Below, piece by piece: positions 6,370 through 13,701 of a stretch of DNA of 49,164 bases (position 1 is its first letter; each line of letters begins with the position of its first letter). The stretch comes from a virus. The notes below the pieces were generated by a model, which was given only the letters and a program-made list of their open reading frames with translations, was not told where the DNA came from and ran no database searches. The translations under genes and the position numbers were made by a program. Where the stretch lies: IMG/VR virus record IMGVR_UViG_3300023174_000245, positions 1-49,164 of that record. One strand, given 5' to 3'.

Positions 6370-7044
6370 ATGAAGGTCAAATATACTCTTAAAAATCTTT
6401 ACCCCGGTATCTATCTTTGTACAATTGAAGATATGTATGATTTAGCGATGACCTTCTGTAGGGTTCAAGAGTTTTATGAATCACCGATTAAGGAGATTCG
6501 CGGTAAGAGATTTACTTTGATTGAGCTTATGGCTCGATATGCAAAGAAGAATAATGGTTCGTTTTCTTATCCTTTAGATTGGGGCGGTTTTAATGTACCT
6601 GGACCTATTATTGATAATCTCTATAAAGAAAAAATTGAAGATTATAATATCTATGATGACATTATTATTAACATTCATAGACAGGCTATAAAAGAGACAG
6701 GTAGTACACAATACTATCTTATCGGTTCAAATAGTGATAAATGTACAATAGCCCATGAATGCGCTCATGCTCTTTTCTTCTTAGATAAAGAATACAAAAA
6801 GAAGACAAAAGAGATTTTAAAAAAACTTCATAAATCCGTATATAAAAAAGCCGAAAAGGTTCTCTTTGAACTTGGATATGACAAATCTGTAATTGATGAT
6901 GAGCTTCAAGCATATCTCTCTACCGAATTTCATTCATTGAGATCAAAAGCAAAATTGAATAAAAAAGAGCTAAACAATCTTACCGATGTCGTGTTAGCAT
7001 TTAAAAATTTCTTTAAAACATATAAAGAAAAAATTAAGATTTAA
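6370..7044 (+). CDS. HExxH metallopeptidase-like protein
   Basis: 224 residues with HECAH at 129-133, the zincin zinc-binding helix (two His ligands and catalytic Glu), preceded by a hydrophobic beta-type strand. The C-terminal half is a Lys-rich helical region with DDELQAYLSTEF downstream, whose Glu may be the third ligand. No export signal, so it would act inside the cell or virion. It is one of three HExxH proteins in the window. A structural protein that kept the motif by chance is possible but unlikely given its context. Confidence 0.6.
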   Translation: MKVKYTLKNLYPGIYLCTIEDMYDLAMTFCRVQEFYESPIKEIRGKRFTLIELMARYAKKNNGSFSYPLDWGGFNVPGPIIDNLYKEKIEDYNIYDDIIINIHRQAIKETGSTQYYLIGSNSDKCTIAHECAHALFFLDKEYKKKTKEILKKLHKSVYKKAEKVLFELGYDKSVIDDELQAYLSTEFHSLRSKAKLNKKELNNLTDVVLAFKNFFKTYKEKIKI

Positions 7045-7066
7045 TTGCTATTTAAAAAATAGCCTC

Positions 7067-7074
7067 TATAAATA
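7067..7074 (+). promoter_or_regulatory. late promoter TATAAATA for hsp20
   Basis: Perfect TATAAATA with a leader of about 63 nt before the Hsp20 ATG. Just upstream (7047-7063) is a small perfect hairpin, GCTATTT/AAATAGC. Confidence 0.7.
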
Positions 7075-7143
7075 ATATCGCTCGGGTGCTCACATTTGGG
7101 ACTAAAGCAAACATATTAACTCGCTTAATAAAGGAGAACACAT

Positions 7144-7626
7144 ATGACACAAACAAACACATACACACTAGGCCGGGTAATTCCGGCAACAGGTACTGGT
7201 TATAGCCAACTTCCAGCCCTGTTTAACGAAAGTTGGTTAACAAGCGTTATCAAGGATTTTGATAAAGCATTTGATATTCCAAATGCTACATATCCTTATA
7301 ACATCGTAGCAGAAACCGATCCAGACGGTACACCGCAGACCTACTATATCGAAGTAGCTCTTGCAGGCGTTGGAAAGGAGCATATTAACGTCAGAGTTAA
7401 AGAAAATAAGCTCGTTATTGACGTTAGTAAGGAAGATGAAGAATATGATGAGACTATCATCTACCACCGTAAAGGAATCAGTCGTAGAAAGGGACAATTG
7501 TCCTTCACGCTGAAAGATAATACGGATGTAAAGTCTATCTCATCAACATACACAGACGGCCTTCTTCGAGTTAAGGTCCCTGTTGTAAAACCGGAGGTAC
7601 AAAATATCAGTATCGAGGTTAAATAA
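7144..7626 (+). CDS. small heat-shock protein (Hsp20/alpha-crystallin)
   Basis: 160 residues with a C-terminal alpha-crystallin domain: YIEVALAGVGKEHINVRV, then a strand-turn module ending in GLLRVKVPV. The N-terminal third is variable, as usual. These ATP-independent holdase chaperones are common in T4-like phages of aquatic bacteria and probably support capsid or tail assembly. It has a real leader and a good Shine-Dalgarno (AAGGAG, about 8 nt before the ATG), unlike most genes here. Confidence 0.92.
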   Translation: MTQTNTYTLGRVIPATGTGYSQLPALFNESWLTSVIKDFDKAFDIPNATYPYNIVAETDPDGTPQTYYIEVALAGVGKEHINVRVKENKLVIDVSKEDEEYDETIIYHRKGISRRKGQLSFTLKDNTDVKSISSTYTDGLLRVKVPVVKPEVQNISIEVK

Positions 7627-7684
7627 AGTTTAATTTAGTTTTTCTGGATTGAGCACCCGGAGCACCTTATAATAAACTTTATAC

Positions 7685-7773
7685 GGGTAGTTAATTCCAG
7701 CGGCCTGGAACACCGCCTTGAAAGCGGTTGGAGCTGTTAAAGGCTTGGGGATCGACACCTCAGCTGCCCGCCA
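7685..7773 (+). tRNA. tRNA-Ser (anticodon TGA)
   Basis: Acceptor GGGTAGT/GCTGCCC, D-stem TTCC/GGAA, anticodon stem ACCGC/GCGGT with loop CTTGAAA, 17-nt variable arm, T-stem TGGGG/CCTCA with loop ATCGACA, discriminator G (as expected for Ser), encoded CCA. It reads TCA. Confidence 0.85.
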
Positions 7774-7785
7774 TTCTAAGCGTCC

Positions 7786-7869
7786 GTGCCCGAGATGGCC
7801 GAAGGGGAGAGTCTGCAAAACTTTCTTGCGTAAGCAGCATCGTAGGTTCAAATCCTACCGGGCGCTCCA
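7786..7869 (+). tRNA. tRNA-Cys (anticodon GCA) with long variable arm
   Basis: Acceptor GTGCCCG/CGGGCGC, anticodon stem AGAGT/ACTTT with loop CTGCAAA, T-stem GTAGG/CCTAC with loop TTCAAAT, encoded CCA. The variable arm is 17 nt with a small hairpin (TGC/GCA), whereas bacterial tRNA-Cys is normally type I. Discriminator U73 is a cysteine identity element. The 3' CCA overlaps the CATAAATA promoter of the next gene. Confidence 0.85.
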
Positions 7870-7875
7870 TAAATA
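7868..7875 (+). promoter_or_regulatory. late-type promoter CATAAATA overlapping the tRNA-Cys end
   Basis: CATAAATA shares its first two bases with the CCA of tRNA-Cys and ends 5 nt before the ATG at 7881. Confidence 0.55.
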
Positions 7876-7880
7876 CCTTT

Positions 7881-8396
7881 ATGACGTTTAAGGATTTTTA
7901 TAGAAACAATGAAGATACAGTTAATGCTCTTCAAGCAGCTTTAGATGTAGTTGGTGCAGTACCTGAAATCGGAGCTCCTGCAGATATTGCTAATACGCTA
8001 ATTTCCACTCTCCGTGCAGCTGCAGCTGATACAGCAGATGAAAGAAAGAAGCATATCCTAAATGCTGGAATTAGCGCTATAGCTACTATTCCTTTTGCCT
8101 CTCTCATTAACTTATTAAAATTACGTAAAGCCAAGCCTGTCGCTAAGCTCGCTGTACAAGGAGCACGAGCTTTAAAGACATACGGTAAAGGACAACAAGC
8201 GACAGGAAAGCGTTTTGATTCTGTAACTGAAAAAAGTGTTCATGATCCTGTTCGTCCAGGTATTCTCAAGAGACAGACGAAAGGCAAGATGACATGCACA
8301 AAAGCACGTGCTCTTAAATCAAAGCAAAAGAATAAAGGTAACAATACAGCTAAAGCAGCTCAAAGATTTTGCAACTATCACAATTGTAAGTGTTAA
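7881..8396 (+). CDS. putative packaged protein with membrane-active helices
   Basis: 171 residues. It begins MTFKDFYRNNED, similar to other T4-like capsid-targeting N-termini here. Residues about 17-85 form Ala/Gly/Ile-rich helices (ALDVVGAVPEIGAPADIAN and a second hydrophobic block ISAIATIPFASLINLL), like the hydrophobic hairpins near toxin or pre-toxin modules. The tail is strongly basic with four Cys near the end (CNYHNCKC). The open frame extends upstream through both tRNAs; the ATG at 7881, 5 nt after CATAAATA, is the credible start. Function inferred, not known. Confidence 0.6.
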   Translation: MTFKDFYRNNEDTVNALQAALDVVGAVPEIGAPADIANTLISTLRAAAADTADERKKHILNAGISAIATIPFASLINLLKLRKAKPVAKLAVQGARALKTYGKGQQATGKRFDSVTEKSVHDPVRPGILKRQTKGKMTCTKARALKSKQKNKGNNTAKAAQRFCNYHNCKC

Positions 8397-8410
8397 AAGC
8401 AGCACAGCGG

Positions 8411-8418
8411 TATAAATA
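8411..8418 (+). promoter_or_regulatory. late promoter TATAAATA for the GIY-YIG gene
   Basis: Perfect TATAAATA ending 5 nt before the GTG start at 8424. Confidence 0.6.
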
Positions 8419-8423
8419 TACGT

Positions 8424-9134
8424 GTGAAGCATATTGTTTATAAAACGACAAATAATTTAAATAAAAAATATTATATCGGTATACATAGTACAGAGGATAT
8501 TAATGATGAATACCTTGGTTGCGGACACTGGAGAGGTAGAAGAATATATGCAGACACTAAAAGCCCTATTTTAAATGCCTTTTTAAAATATGGTGATGAG
8601 AACTTTACAAGAGATGTTCTTTTTATATTTGAGAGCAGAGAAGAGGCTCTTTTAAAGGAACGCGAGTTAATTAATATCGCCGATAGAGATTGCTATAACG
8701 CACGTGAAGGTGGAGAGAATGGTTATGTATATACTGAAGATGCAAAAAGTAAAATGTCGGCATCAGCTAAAGAAAGATCTAAGAGAATTTTATTACAAAC
8801 AAATTTATTAAGAGAATACAATAAATGGAGAACAGGTAAAACATACGCAGAGATATACGGTGATGAAAAAGCGAGAGAGGTTTCTATAAAGAAAGTAAAA
8901 TCGCTAACAGGACGAAAGCTCTCCGATGAACATAGGAGAAAAATGAGCAATAACCGTAAAGGTAAGGATTGCGGTAAATGTAGAGGTAGAGTCCAGATTT
9001 GGAGTGCTTTAGAAAATAAAGGCATAAGATTAACAAAAGAAGATTTGCAGTCTGAACTGAAGGTGGGCAATATAATTGAGCGAGCTTTTATAAAAGATAA
9101 ATTCCATAAATTTAAATTTATAAAAATTAAATAA
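8424..9134 (+). CDS. GIY-YIG homing endonuclease
   Basis: 236 residues starting with GTG. The N-terminus has the GIY-YIG module (VYKTTNNLNKKYYIGIHS, then a Gly-rich loop and a helix with ERELI). The C-terminal half carries NUMOD3-like DNA-binding repeats (KLSDEHRRKMSNNRKGK). It is free-standing, like the Seg endonucleases of T4, with its own late promoter. Its codons are more A/T-rich than its neighbours, fitting an independently mobile gene. Confidence 0.85.
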   Translation: MKHIVYKTTNNLNKKYYIGIHSTEDINDEYLGCGHWRGRRIYADTKSPILNAFLKYGDENFTRDVLFIFESREEALLKERELINIADRDCYNAREGGENGYVYTEDAKSKMSASAKERSKRILLQTNLLREYNKWRTGKTYAEIYGDEKAREVSIKKVKSLTGRKLSDEHRRKMSNNRKGKDCGKCRGRVQIWSALENKGIRLTKEDLQSELKVGNIIERAFIKDKFHKFKFIKIK

Positions 9135-9184
9135 TTTTACAGAAGTAATCGACTCAGCTACGTGGCTTCAATTTGTCTTTATTA

Positions 9185-9192
9185 TATAAATA
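9185..9192 (+). promoter_or_regulatory. late promoter TATAAATA for the flavodoxin-like gene
   Basis: Perfect TATAAATA, 16 nt before the ATG at 9209. This favours 9209 over an upstream TTG at 9173. Confidence 0.55.
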
Positions 9193-9208
9193 TCTTGATA
9201 CAATCTCA

Positions 9209-9982
9209 ATGAATCTAGAAGACATATATAACCAAGTAATCTTAGAAAAGATTAATGCTTCTCCAGCTCCCATACAGAAGAAGATTAAAGATCTTAAATC
9301 GTATCTTCAAACAAAAAAGAACATACTGTTCCTAACAACGTCTAATCGTAGACCAGGTAAGGAAGATGATAAGCCAAAGAGTACACAATTTGCTTATCAT
9401 CTTAGAAACGAATTAAAAGATAAGAACGTTAAAATAATTGAAGTACCGGAGCTAAATATTCTCCCATGTACTGGTAACGTATCGTCTTTAGAAGGTAATA
9501 CATGCGGTTTGAAGGATGCGGCTTTAAAAGATAAAGATAAAAACCCGTCCGGTTACCATCGCTGCTGGGTATCATTCGGTAATAAAGACGATGAACTCTG
9601 GAAAATTTCTAAAGAGCTCTTTGAATCAGATTGTGTAATTTTCTTTAGCAGTGTACGTTGGGGGCAAGCTAATGGTATGTATCAAAAGCTTATTGAAAGA
9701 CTCAATTGGTTGGAAAACAGACATACTACACTTGGTGAAGCAAATATTATAAAAGATATTGATGCTGGGTTTATTGTTATTGGCCATAATTGGAATGGTA
9801 ATGTTGTGGTTGAAACGCAACAGAAGGTATTAGACTTCTATGGCTTCAAGGTACCCAACGAATTATTCTTTAACTGGCAATACACAACAAATGCTTTAGA
9901 TGAGTCAAAGCAAGGATATAAAGACGATCCGAAAGTATTTGAAAAGGTTTTTGACATTAAGCTCGAACATCCAAAAGATTAG
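9209..9982 (+). CDS. flavodoxin-fold NAD(P)H-dependent FMN reductase-like protein
   Basis: 257 residues. A flavodoxin-like Rossmann core starts at about residue 36 (ILFLTTSNRRPGKED, the phosphate-binding loop). It is followed by a strand and Cys-containing loop (LPCTGN...CGLKDAA) and SSVRWGQANGMYQKLIERL, the conserved segment of flavoprotein reductases. Likely binds FMN and reduces flavins or quinones in the cytoplasm. The N-terminal 35 residues are an added helical extension (MNLEDIYNQVILEK). Confidence 0.7.
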   Translation: MNLEDIYNQVILEKINASPAPIQKKIKDLKSYLQTKKNILFLTTSNRRPGKEDDKPKSTQFAYHLRNELKDKNVKIIEVPELNILPCTGNVSSLEGNTCGLKDAALKDKDKNPSGYHRCWVSFGNKDDELWKISKELFESDCVIFFSSVRWGQANGMYQKLIERLNWLENRHTTLGEANIIKDIDAGFIVIGHNWNGNVVVETQQKVLDFYGFKVPNELFFNWQYTTNALDESKQGYKDDPKVFEKVFDIKLEHPKD

Positions 9983-9999
9983 TATAAAGAATAAAAAGC

Positions 10000-10027
10000 T
10001 TGTATATATACAAATAATCTCTATACT
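10000..10027 (+). promoter_or_regulatory. sigma70-type promoter abutting the start at 10035
   Basis: TTGTAT (10000-10005), 16 bp, TATACT (10022-10027), 7 nt to the ATG. Confidence 0.65.
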
Positions 10028-10034
10028 ACAAGGA

Positions 10035-10262
10035 ATGGCTAAACAACCTACAAAAGCAAAGTCTAAACCTAAGAACGAAGTAAAGTATACGAAGACTATT
10101 GTCTTTAAGTACGAGCCTACCTATGATGAACGTGAAGCAATTATTCGTAGAGCTATTTACTGTGAACAAGCTCAATACACCGGTAAGCCATTTCGTTATA
10201 TTATTGCCGAGAAGACAATGGAGTCAGCTAAGATTAATTTCTTTGTACGTAAGAAGAGGTGA
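10035..10262 (+). CDS. hypothetical protein, 75 aa
   Basis: Basic N-terminus (MAKQPTKAKSKPK) then a compact alpha/beta-like domain; unrecognised. The start at 10035 rather than the longer frame from 9900 is set by the promoter spacing. Its TGA overlaps the GTG of the deaminase-like gene, so it leads a four-gene coupled operon to 11209. Confidence 0.7.
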   Translation: MAKQPTKAKSKPKNEVKYTKTIVFKYEPTYDEREAIIRRAIYCEQAQYTGKPFRYIIAEKTMESAKINFFVRKKR

Positions 10263-10693
10263 ACAAAGATACAAAGAAAAGATCAACAACATTACGACAG
10301 CTGGAAGATACAGCTAGGTCTCTTCTGTATACGAATGATAGTAACCGCTGTAGACACTTCTCGTTCATTCTCTATAAGAATCGGTTGATTGCTACGGGGA
10401 TGAACTGTAATAAGACTCATCCTTTAAATCTTTTAAATAGAAAGATATCTAAAATTACTGGTGAGGATTATTCAGAGTATAAACATACATGTTCAGAACT
10501 TAACGCTATTCTCAAGCTCAAGCGCTTAACAAATATTGATACGAAAAAATGTACCTTAGTTAATATTCGTTTTGATAGGAATGATAAAGTATCATTAGCT
10601 AAGCCCTGTTCAAGCTGTGATAGCTTATTACAATACCATAACTTTAAACAAATTACCTGGTCTACAAATAACGGTGATTATATATCTATATGA
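10259..10693 (+). CDS. zinc-dependent cytidine-deaminase-like protein
   Basis: 144 residues, GTG start overlapping the previous stop. Motifs CSE (Cys78, Glu80) and PCSSC (Cys117, Cys120) form the zinc site and proton-shuttle Glu of the cytidine deaminase fold. The C-x-E form matches nucleoside (CDA-type) rather than dCMP (HAE) deaminases. It may deaminate cytidine or deoxycytidine, or act on RNA/DNA cytosines; the substrate cannot be read. It complements the dCMP deaminase at 28180. Confidence 0.65.
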   Translation: MNKDTKKRSTTLRQLEDTARSLLYTNDSNRCRHFSFILYKNRLIATGMNCNKTHPLNLLNRKISKITGEDYSEYKHTCSELNAILKLKRLTNIDTKKCTLVNIRFDRNDKVSLAKPCSSCDSLLQYHNFKQITWSTNNGDYISI

Positions 10694-10890
10694 ATAAGTT
10701 TCTAGCATATCTTTTTTACTATCTCGGTGATTTTACTTGGAAGGTAATTTGCTTGACAGATTGGTGCGAAATTACACGAAAGCTTATCTCAACTCCCTGT
10801 TGGTCTTTATATCAAAAATTCATGAATTTTTCTCTTGCTTACGATGAGAAAGCAGGATACATTGTATGGAAATTACCTGAAAATGAGTGA
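10690..10890 (+). CDS. hypothetical protein, 66 aa
   Basis: Overlaps the deaminase-like gene by 4 nt (ATGA) and the next gene by 8 nt, so translation is coupled. Aromatic-rich, with a weakly hydrophobic N-terminal helix (FLAYLFYYLGDFTWKVI) that may associate with membrane. Family unknown. Confidence 0.6.
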   Translation: MNKFLAYLFYYLGDFTWKVICLTDWCEITRKLISTPCWSLYQKFMNFSLAYDEKAGYIVWKLPENE

Positions 10891-11209
10891 AGAATATACA
10901 TTTGAAGAGATTGAACTAACAGAGGATTTTGCACGCTATATCTATGATTGGTATTGTGAAAATATAATTGTAAATCATCCACTTTCTCGTGCTGATTTTG
11001 TTCGTGCAAATAATCAGCGGGTTCAAGTTATTTTTGATGATCTTAAGGAACTTAATTACCTGATTGAAGAGCGGAAGACAGATCAGATCATTAGTCATTA
11101 CGGATGGATGAATGAGGAAGCTAAAGAACTTGTACCTCAAAATATTGTCGATCATATTGAAAAACTTAAAGCAGAGTATACTCTTATAGAAAACAACGAC
11201 GACTTTTAA
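10883..11209 (+). CDS. hypothetical protein, 108 aa
   Basis: Acidic helical protein, last gene of the coupled operon that starts at 10035. The ATG at 10883 is preferred over the upstream in-frame ATG because it gives a normal 8-nt overlap with the preceding gene. No recognised family. Confidence 0.65.
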   Translation: MSEEYTFEEIELTEDFARYIYDWYCENIIVNHPLSRADFVRANNQRVQVIFDDLKELNYLIEERKTDQIISHYGWMNEEAKELVPQNIVDHIEKLKAEYTLIENNDDF

Positions 11210-11215
11210 TAAATA
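11208..11215 (+). promoter_or_regulatory. late-type promoter AATAAATA
   Basis: AATAAATA ending 9 nt before the ATG at 11225. Confidence 0.5.
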
Positions 11216-11224
11216 TTTTGATAT

Positions 11225-11671
11225 ATGTATAATGACGAGAAACTTATAGCTGAAGCTTATACACGAATTTATCATGAATCTGATAAAGAGTTTGCTATGG
11301 ATGATTTAGCAGCTGCTGCTTCTGAACACGAGCAACAAAACGCCGATCAAGAAGACGGATTAAAGAAGTACACTTACGAGATACTTTATAAAACAGATTA
11401 TAAATATGATCCTAAGACAAAGAAAGCTATAAGTTGGTCTTATAAGTCTCATTCTAGTGGTCGCCCGGATATTCGTCATAAATTTGCTCATTCAGAAGAT
11501 GAGTTCTGGGATCAGATGGAAAACTCCGGACTTGGTGAACATGGTGATGAGTTGAGAGAAAAAATTGTTATTAAAGACGTTGAACTTGCAGATCCTAAGG
11601 AAGTGGAAAGAGAGAGATCACATGCTGAAACCATGCACGATTACTATCATGGACCAGGGAGTAAAAAATAG
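11225..11671 (+). CDS. putative capsid-packaged internal protein, 148 aa
   Basis: The N-terminus MYNDEKLIAEAYTRIYHES matches the T4 internal-protein pattern (MKTYQEFIAEA in T4 IPs), with LIAE|A as a candidate prohead-protease site. The remainder is hydrophilic and acidic with a His-rich tail, unrecognised. It has a late-type promoter and lies next to bS21 and a second targeted protein. Inference: processed in the prohead and packaged with DNA. Confidence 0.6.
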   Translation: MYNDEKLIAEAYTRIYHESDKEFAMDDLAAAASEHEQQNADQEDGLKKYTYEILYKTDYKYDPKTKKAISWSYKSHSSGRPDIRHKFAHSEDEFWDQMENSGLGEHGDELREKIVIKDVELADPKEVERERSHAETMHDYYHGPGSKK

Positions 11672-11692
11672 ATATTTCGGCGATTAATTTTT

Positions 11693-11875
11693 ATGCATTC
11701 GGTTGAAGTAAGAAAAGGCGAAGATATCGATCGCGCGTTAAAGCGGTTAAAGAATAAAATGGACATGGACTATGTTATGGATGAAGTCCGTGCACGTCGT
11801 TATTTTGAAACAGCTAGTGATAAGAAAAAGCGCAAAGCTAAGGCTCTAGATAAGAAGAGAAAATTTAATCGATAA
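11693..11875 (+). CDS. rpsU: ribosomal protein bS21 homologue
   Basis: 60 residues aligning end to end with bS21: N-terminal VEVRKGEDIDRALKRLKNK, central MDEVRARRYFETASDKKKRK, and a Lys/Arg-rich C-terminal helix. bS21 sits on the 30S platform beside the 3' end of 16S rRNA (the anti-Shine-Dalgarno) and influences initiation. A phage copy could replace the host protein on ribosomes. No obvious Shine-Dalgarno; it follows the packaged-protein gene by 21 nt and precedes the HELFH protein by 9 nt. Confidence 0.9.
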   Translation: MHSVEVRKGEDIDRALKRLKNKMDMDYVMDEVRARRYFETASDKKKRKAKALDKKRKFNR

Positions 11876-11884
11876 GTATTATCG

Positions 11885-12679
11885 ATGTATCCTTTTAAAG
11901 CATTTGTAATAGAGAGTGATCTATCGAATGATGAGGAAGAACAGGTTTCTCTTGTCTTTAAGACATATTTAAAATATTTTAATCCTAGAGTTTTAGGTAA
12001 TAATAATCCAAAAGAAGTATATTCAAAGCGCCTACAACCTGATGGTACAATGGTTCTTGGGTCAATAAAGTATTACGATGAGGTAAAGCGCAAAGAGGAC
12101 AAGGTGTATGTAGTAGTTAATTTCGATCAGAGTCTTGGTGATGCTGAATATGATAGAAAGGATAATACTATTACCCTTTACTATCAAAAGTACGATAAAC
12201 TTAATAATAGTTTAAAACGGAATAAAATTGTTCACGAGCTCTTTCATGCTAAAGATTATAAGAAGCCAACAGCGGAGTATATCAAAGCAACATCAGGTAG
12301 CACTGTAGGTAGTAAGAGAGATTATTATACAGCTAAGAATGAGTTTCCTGTTCAAATAGCTGCTATTATGCATGAAATTAATTTACAGCAAAAAGAACTT
12401 CTCCGCCGTAGTAAAGCTGGAACTGGTATGAGCTTTTGGAAGAACAGAAGAAATCTCCTCCTTCAATCAATAGCTAATCTTATTAATGCTACGAAGATGA
12501 CTGAGGTACATGTACCGCAATTTCTATCTGACTATAAAGGTTTTATCGATACCCTTTATCGTAATAAAAACAATCCCTCTTATAAGAAATATTATAATGA
12601 ATATAAACAAAAACTGAAACAGCTATATAGCAATATTCAGAGAACAAGGTTTACGAATTCAAATGAAGAAGGAGCTTGA
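11885..12679 (+). CDS. HExxH protease-like protein with capsid-targeting-like N-terminus
   Basis: 264 residues. It begins MYPFKAFVIES, resembling a T4 capsid-targeting peptide with VIE|S as a possible cleavage site. HELFH at 117-121 is a zincin zinc-binding helix, and the preceding strands (VYVVVNFD, TITLYYQKYD) fit a metallopeptidase core. The C-terminal 130 residues are Lys/Asn-rich and helical. If packaged, it would enter the host with DNA or mature the head. The ATG sits inside a CGATAA/TTATCG inverted repeat. Confidence 0.6.
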   Translation: MYPFKAFVIESDLSNDEEEQVSLVFKTYLKYFNPRVLGNNNPKEVYSKRLQPDGTMVLGSIKYYDEVKRKEDKVYVVVNFDQSLGDAEYDRKDNTITLYYQKYDKLNNSLKRNKIVHELFHAKDYKKPTAEYIKATSGSTVGSKRDYYTAKNEFPVQIAAIMHEINLQQKELLRRSKAGTGMSFWKNRRNLLLQSIANLINATKMTEVHVPQFLSDYKGFIDTLYRNKNNPSYKKYYNEYKQKLKQLYSNIQRTRFTNSNEEGA

Positions 12680-12893
12680 GACAATTTATAAAAACCTTGA
12701 TTGGTTATATGAGAAAATGGATGAGCTTCACGAGCGTATAAACGATTATATTTTTTTCGGTAATTGTGATTTATATTCAAAGAAAGCAAATCAAGAAAAA
12801 CTTCAAGCTTTTGATAGAGAGTGTGATGAGTTGAAGGCTCGATTTGAAAAAGAAATGAGAGAGATTGAAAAATTAGCTGGTAAGGACGAATAA
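12663..12893 (+). CDS. coiled-coil protein, 76 aa
   Basis: Starts inside the end of the HELFH gene (17-nt overlap). Heptad-like, highly charged helix throughout (ETIYKNLDWLYEKMDELHER). Unrecognised; possibly a small regulatory or scaffold protein coupled to the upstream gene. Confidence 0.6.
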   Translation: MKKELETIYKNLDWLYEKMDELHERINDYIFFGNCDLYSKKANQEKLQAFDRECDELKARFEKEMREIEKLAGKDE

Positions 12894-12912
12894 AGGCATT
12901 TATTATATACGG

Positions 12913-13302
12913 ATGTACGGTCAAGAACAACTACTCAAATATAAGAACATTAAAGCCTATCTCGTTCGCTTTATTAACAAAGAGACAGGCGAAAGGTTTT
13001 TTAAATTCGGTGTCACCGGTAAGTACGACGCCGCCGAACGCTTTACGGATGAGGAGTATTACCCGTGGTATATTAAAATCATGACCACAGCTTACGGGCC
13101 AACTCTTGAAGTACTCGAGCTTGAGCAAGAAATGCTTCGTAAATATCCAAAGAACTTTTACCTTCATGAGAAGATCAAAGGTGTTACAGAGATTTTTAAA
13201 GTAGAAAGAGAGAAAGAAAATAAAATGGTAGATGAAGTTAAAACATATTTTGCAAAAAAAGGTACAGAGTGGTATACTCAAAGACAACATGCTCAAGCTT
13301 AA
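12913..13302 (+). CDS. GIY-YIG/T5orf172-like small nuclease-fold protein
   Basis: 129 residues. The segment AYLVRFINKETGERFFKFGV followed by an Arg-containing helix resembles the compact GIY-YIG relatives (T5orf172-type), in which the GIY and YIG strands read YLV and KFGV. A helix with ELEQEML follows. It lacks the DNA-binding tail of homing enzymes, so it may be a domesticated nuclease-fold protein. Moderate confidence on family. Confidence 0.5.
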   Translation: MYGQEQLLKYKNIKAYLVRFINKETGERFFKFGVTGKYDAAERFTDEEYYPWYIKIMTTAYGPTLEVLELEQEMLRKYPKNFYLHEKIKGVTEIFKVEREKENKMVDEVKTYFAKKGTEWYTQRQHAQA

Positions 13303-13414
13303 TCCTATTAGAATCTTTTTACAAAACATTTGGAACCATCCTGTTGTAATTGCTATTTTGATTATTGTATTTTTTATTTTCTTTTTACTTGAGTGCCTGT
13401 GGTGCTTAGGTTAA
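13289..13414 (+). CDS. small membrane protein, 41 aa
   Basis: ATG lies 14 nt before the stop of the preceding gene. One strongly hydrophobic segment (VVIAILIIVFFIFFLL) makes it a single-span membrane peptide, as seen among phage lysis or superinfection proteins. Family unknown. Confidence 0.55.
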   Translation: MLKLNPIRIFLQNIWNHPVVIAILIIVFFIFFLLECLWCLG

Positions 13415-13429
13415 TATAGGTGTCAATTT

Positions 13430-13591
13430 ATGACACAGATAACCACAACTAAAGAAGCACGAGTCTTTCAACTCGTTCAAGAACTCGAAACTACAAAGCT
13501 TCAAAAGAAAGCTACAGCCAAGGGCTTTAATGACGAGATCAAACGTATTAACGAAGAGATTAAGGAACTCCTTGACCCAGAGACTGAATAA
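13430..13591 (+). CDS. small coiled-coil protein, 53 aa
   Basis: Short hydrophilic protein predicted as one long helix (VFQLVQELETTKLQKKATAK, then IKRINEEIKELL). It ends 10 nt before the next tRNA. Unknown function; supported by clean frame and codon use like its neighbours. Confidence 0.55.
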   Translation: MTQITTTKEARVFQLVQELETTKLQKKATAKGFNDEIKRINEEIKELLDPETE

Positions 13592-13601
13592 CAGATTTTA
13601 T

Positions 13602-13696
13602 GCTCCCGTAGCACAATTGGTCAGTGCACTAAGCTTATACCTTAGCCGTGGATAGATAATCCAGAGATGCAGGTTCGAGTCCTGCCGGGAGTACCA
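13602..13696 (+). tRNA. tRNA with anticodon TAT (Ile AUA reader), type II variable arm
   Basis: Acceptor GCTCCCG/CGGGAGT (G1:U72), D-stem GCAC/GTGC, anticodon stem CTAAG/CTTAG with loop CTTATAC, a 23-nt variable arm with stem TGGAT/ATCCA, T-stem GCAGG/CCTGC with loop TTCGAGT, discriminator A, encoded CCA. The anticodon predicts isoleucine, but a long variable arm is a Leu/Ser/Tyr feature, so the amino acid is uncertain. Confidence 0.85.
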
Positions 13697-13701
13697 TTTA
13701 A

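Noticed and set aside
7728-7880. Upstream extension of the protein at 7881 through the tRNA genes
   Set aside because: It would translate tRNA-Ser and tRNA-Cys; the late promoter and ATG at 7881 explain the gene better.
9900-10034. Upstream extension of the 75-aa protein starting at 9900
   Set aside because: It overlaps the flavodoxin-like gene by more than 80 nt, and a promoter sits inside it 7 nt before the ATG at 10035.
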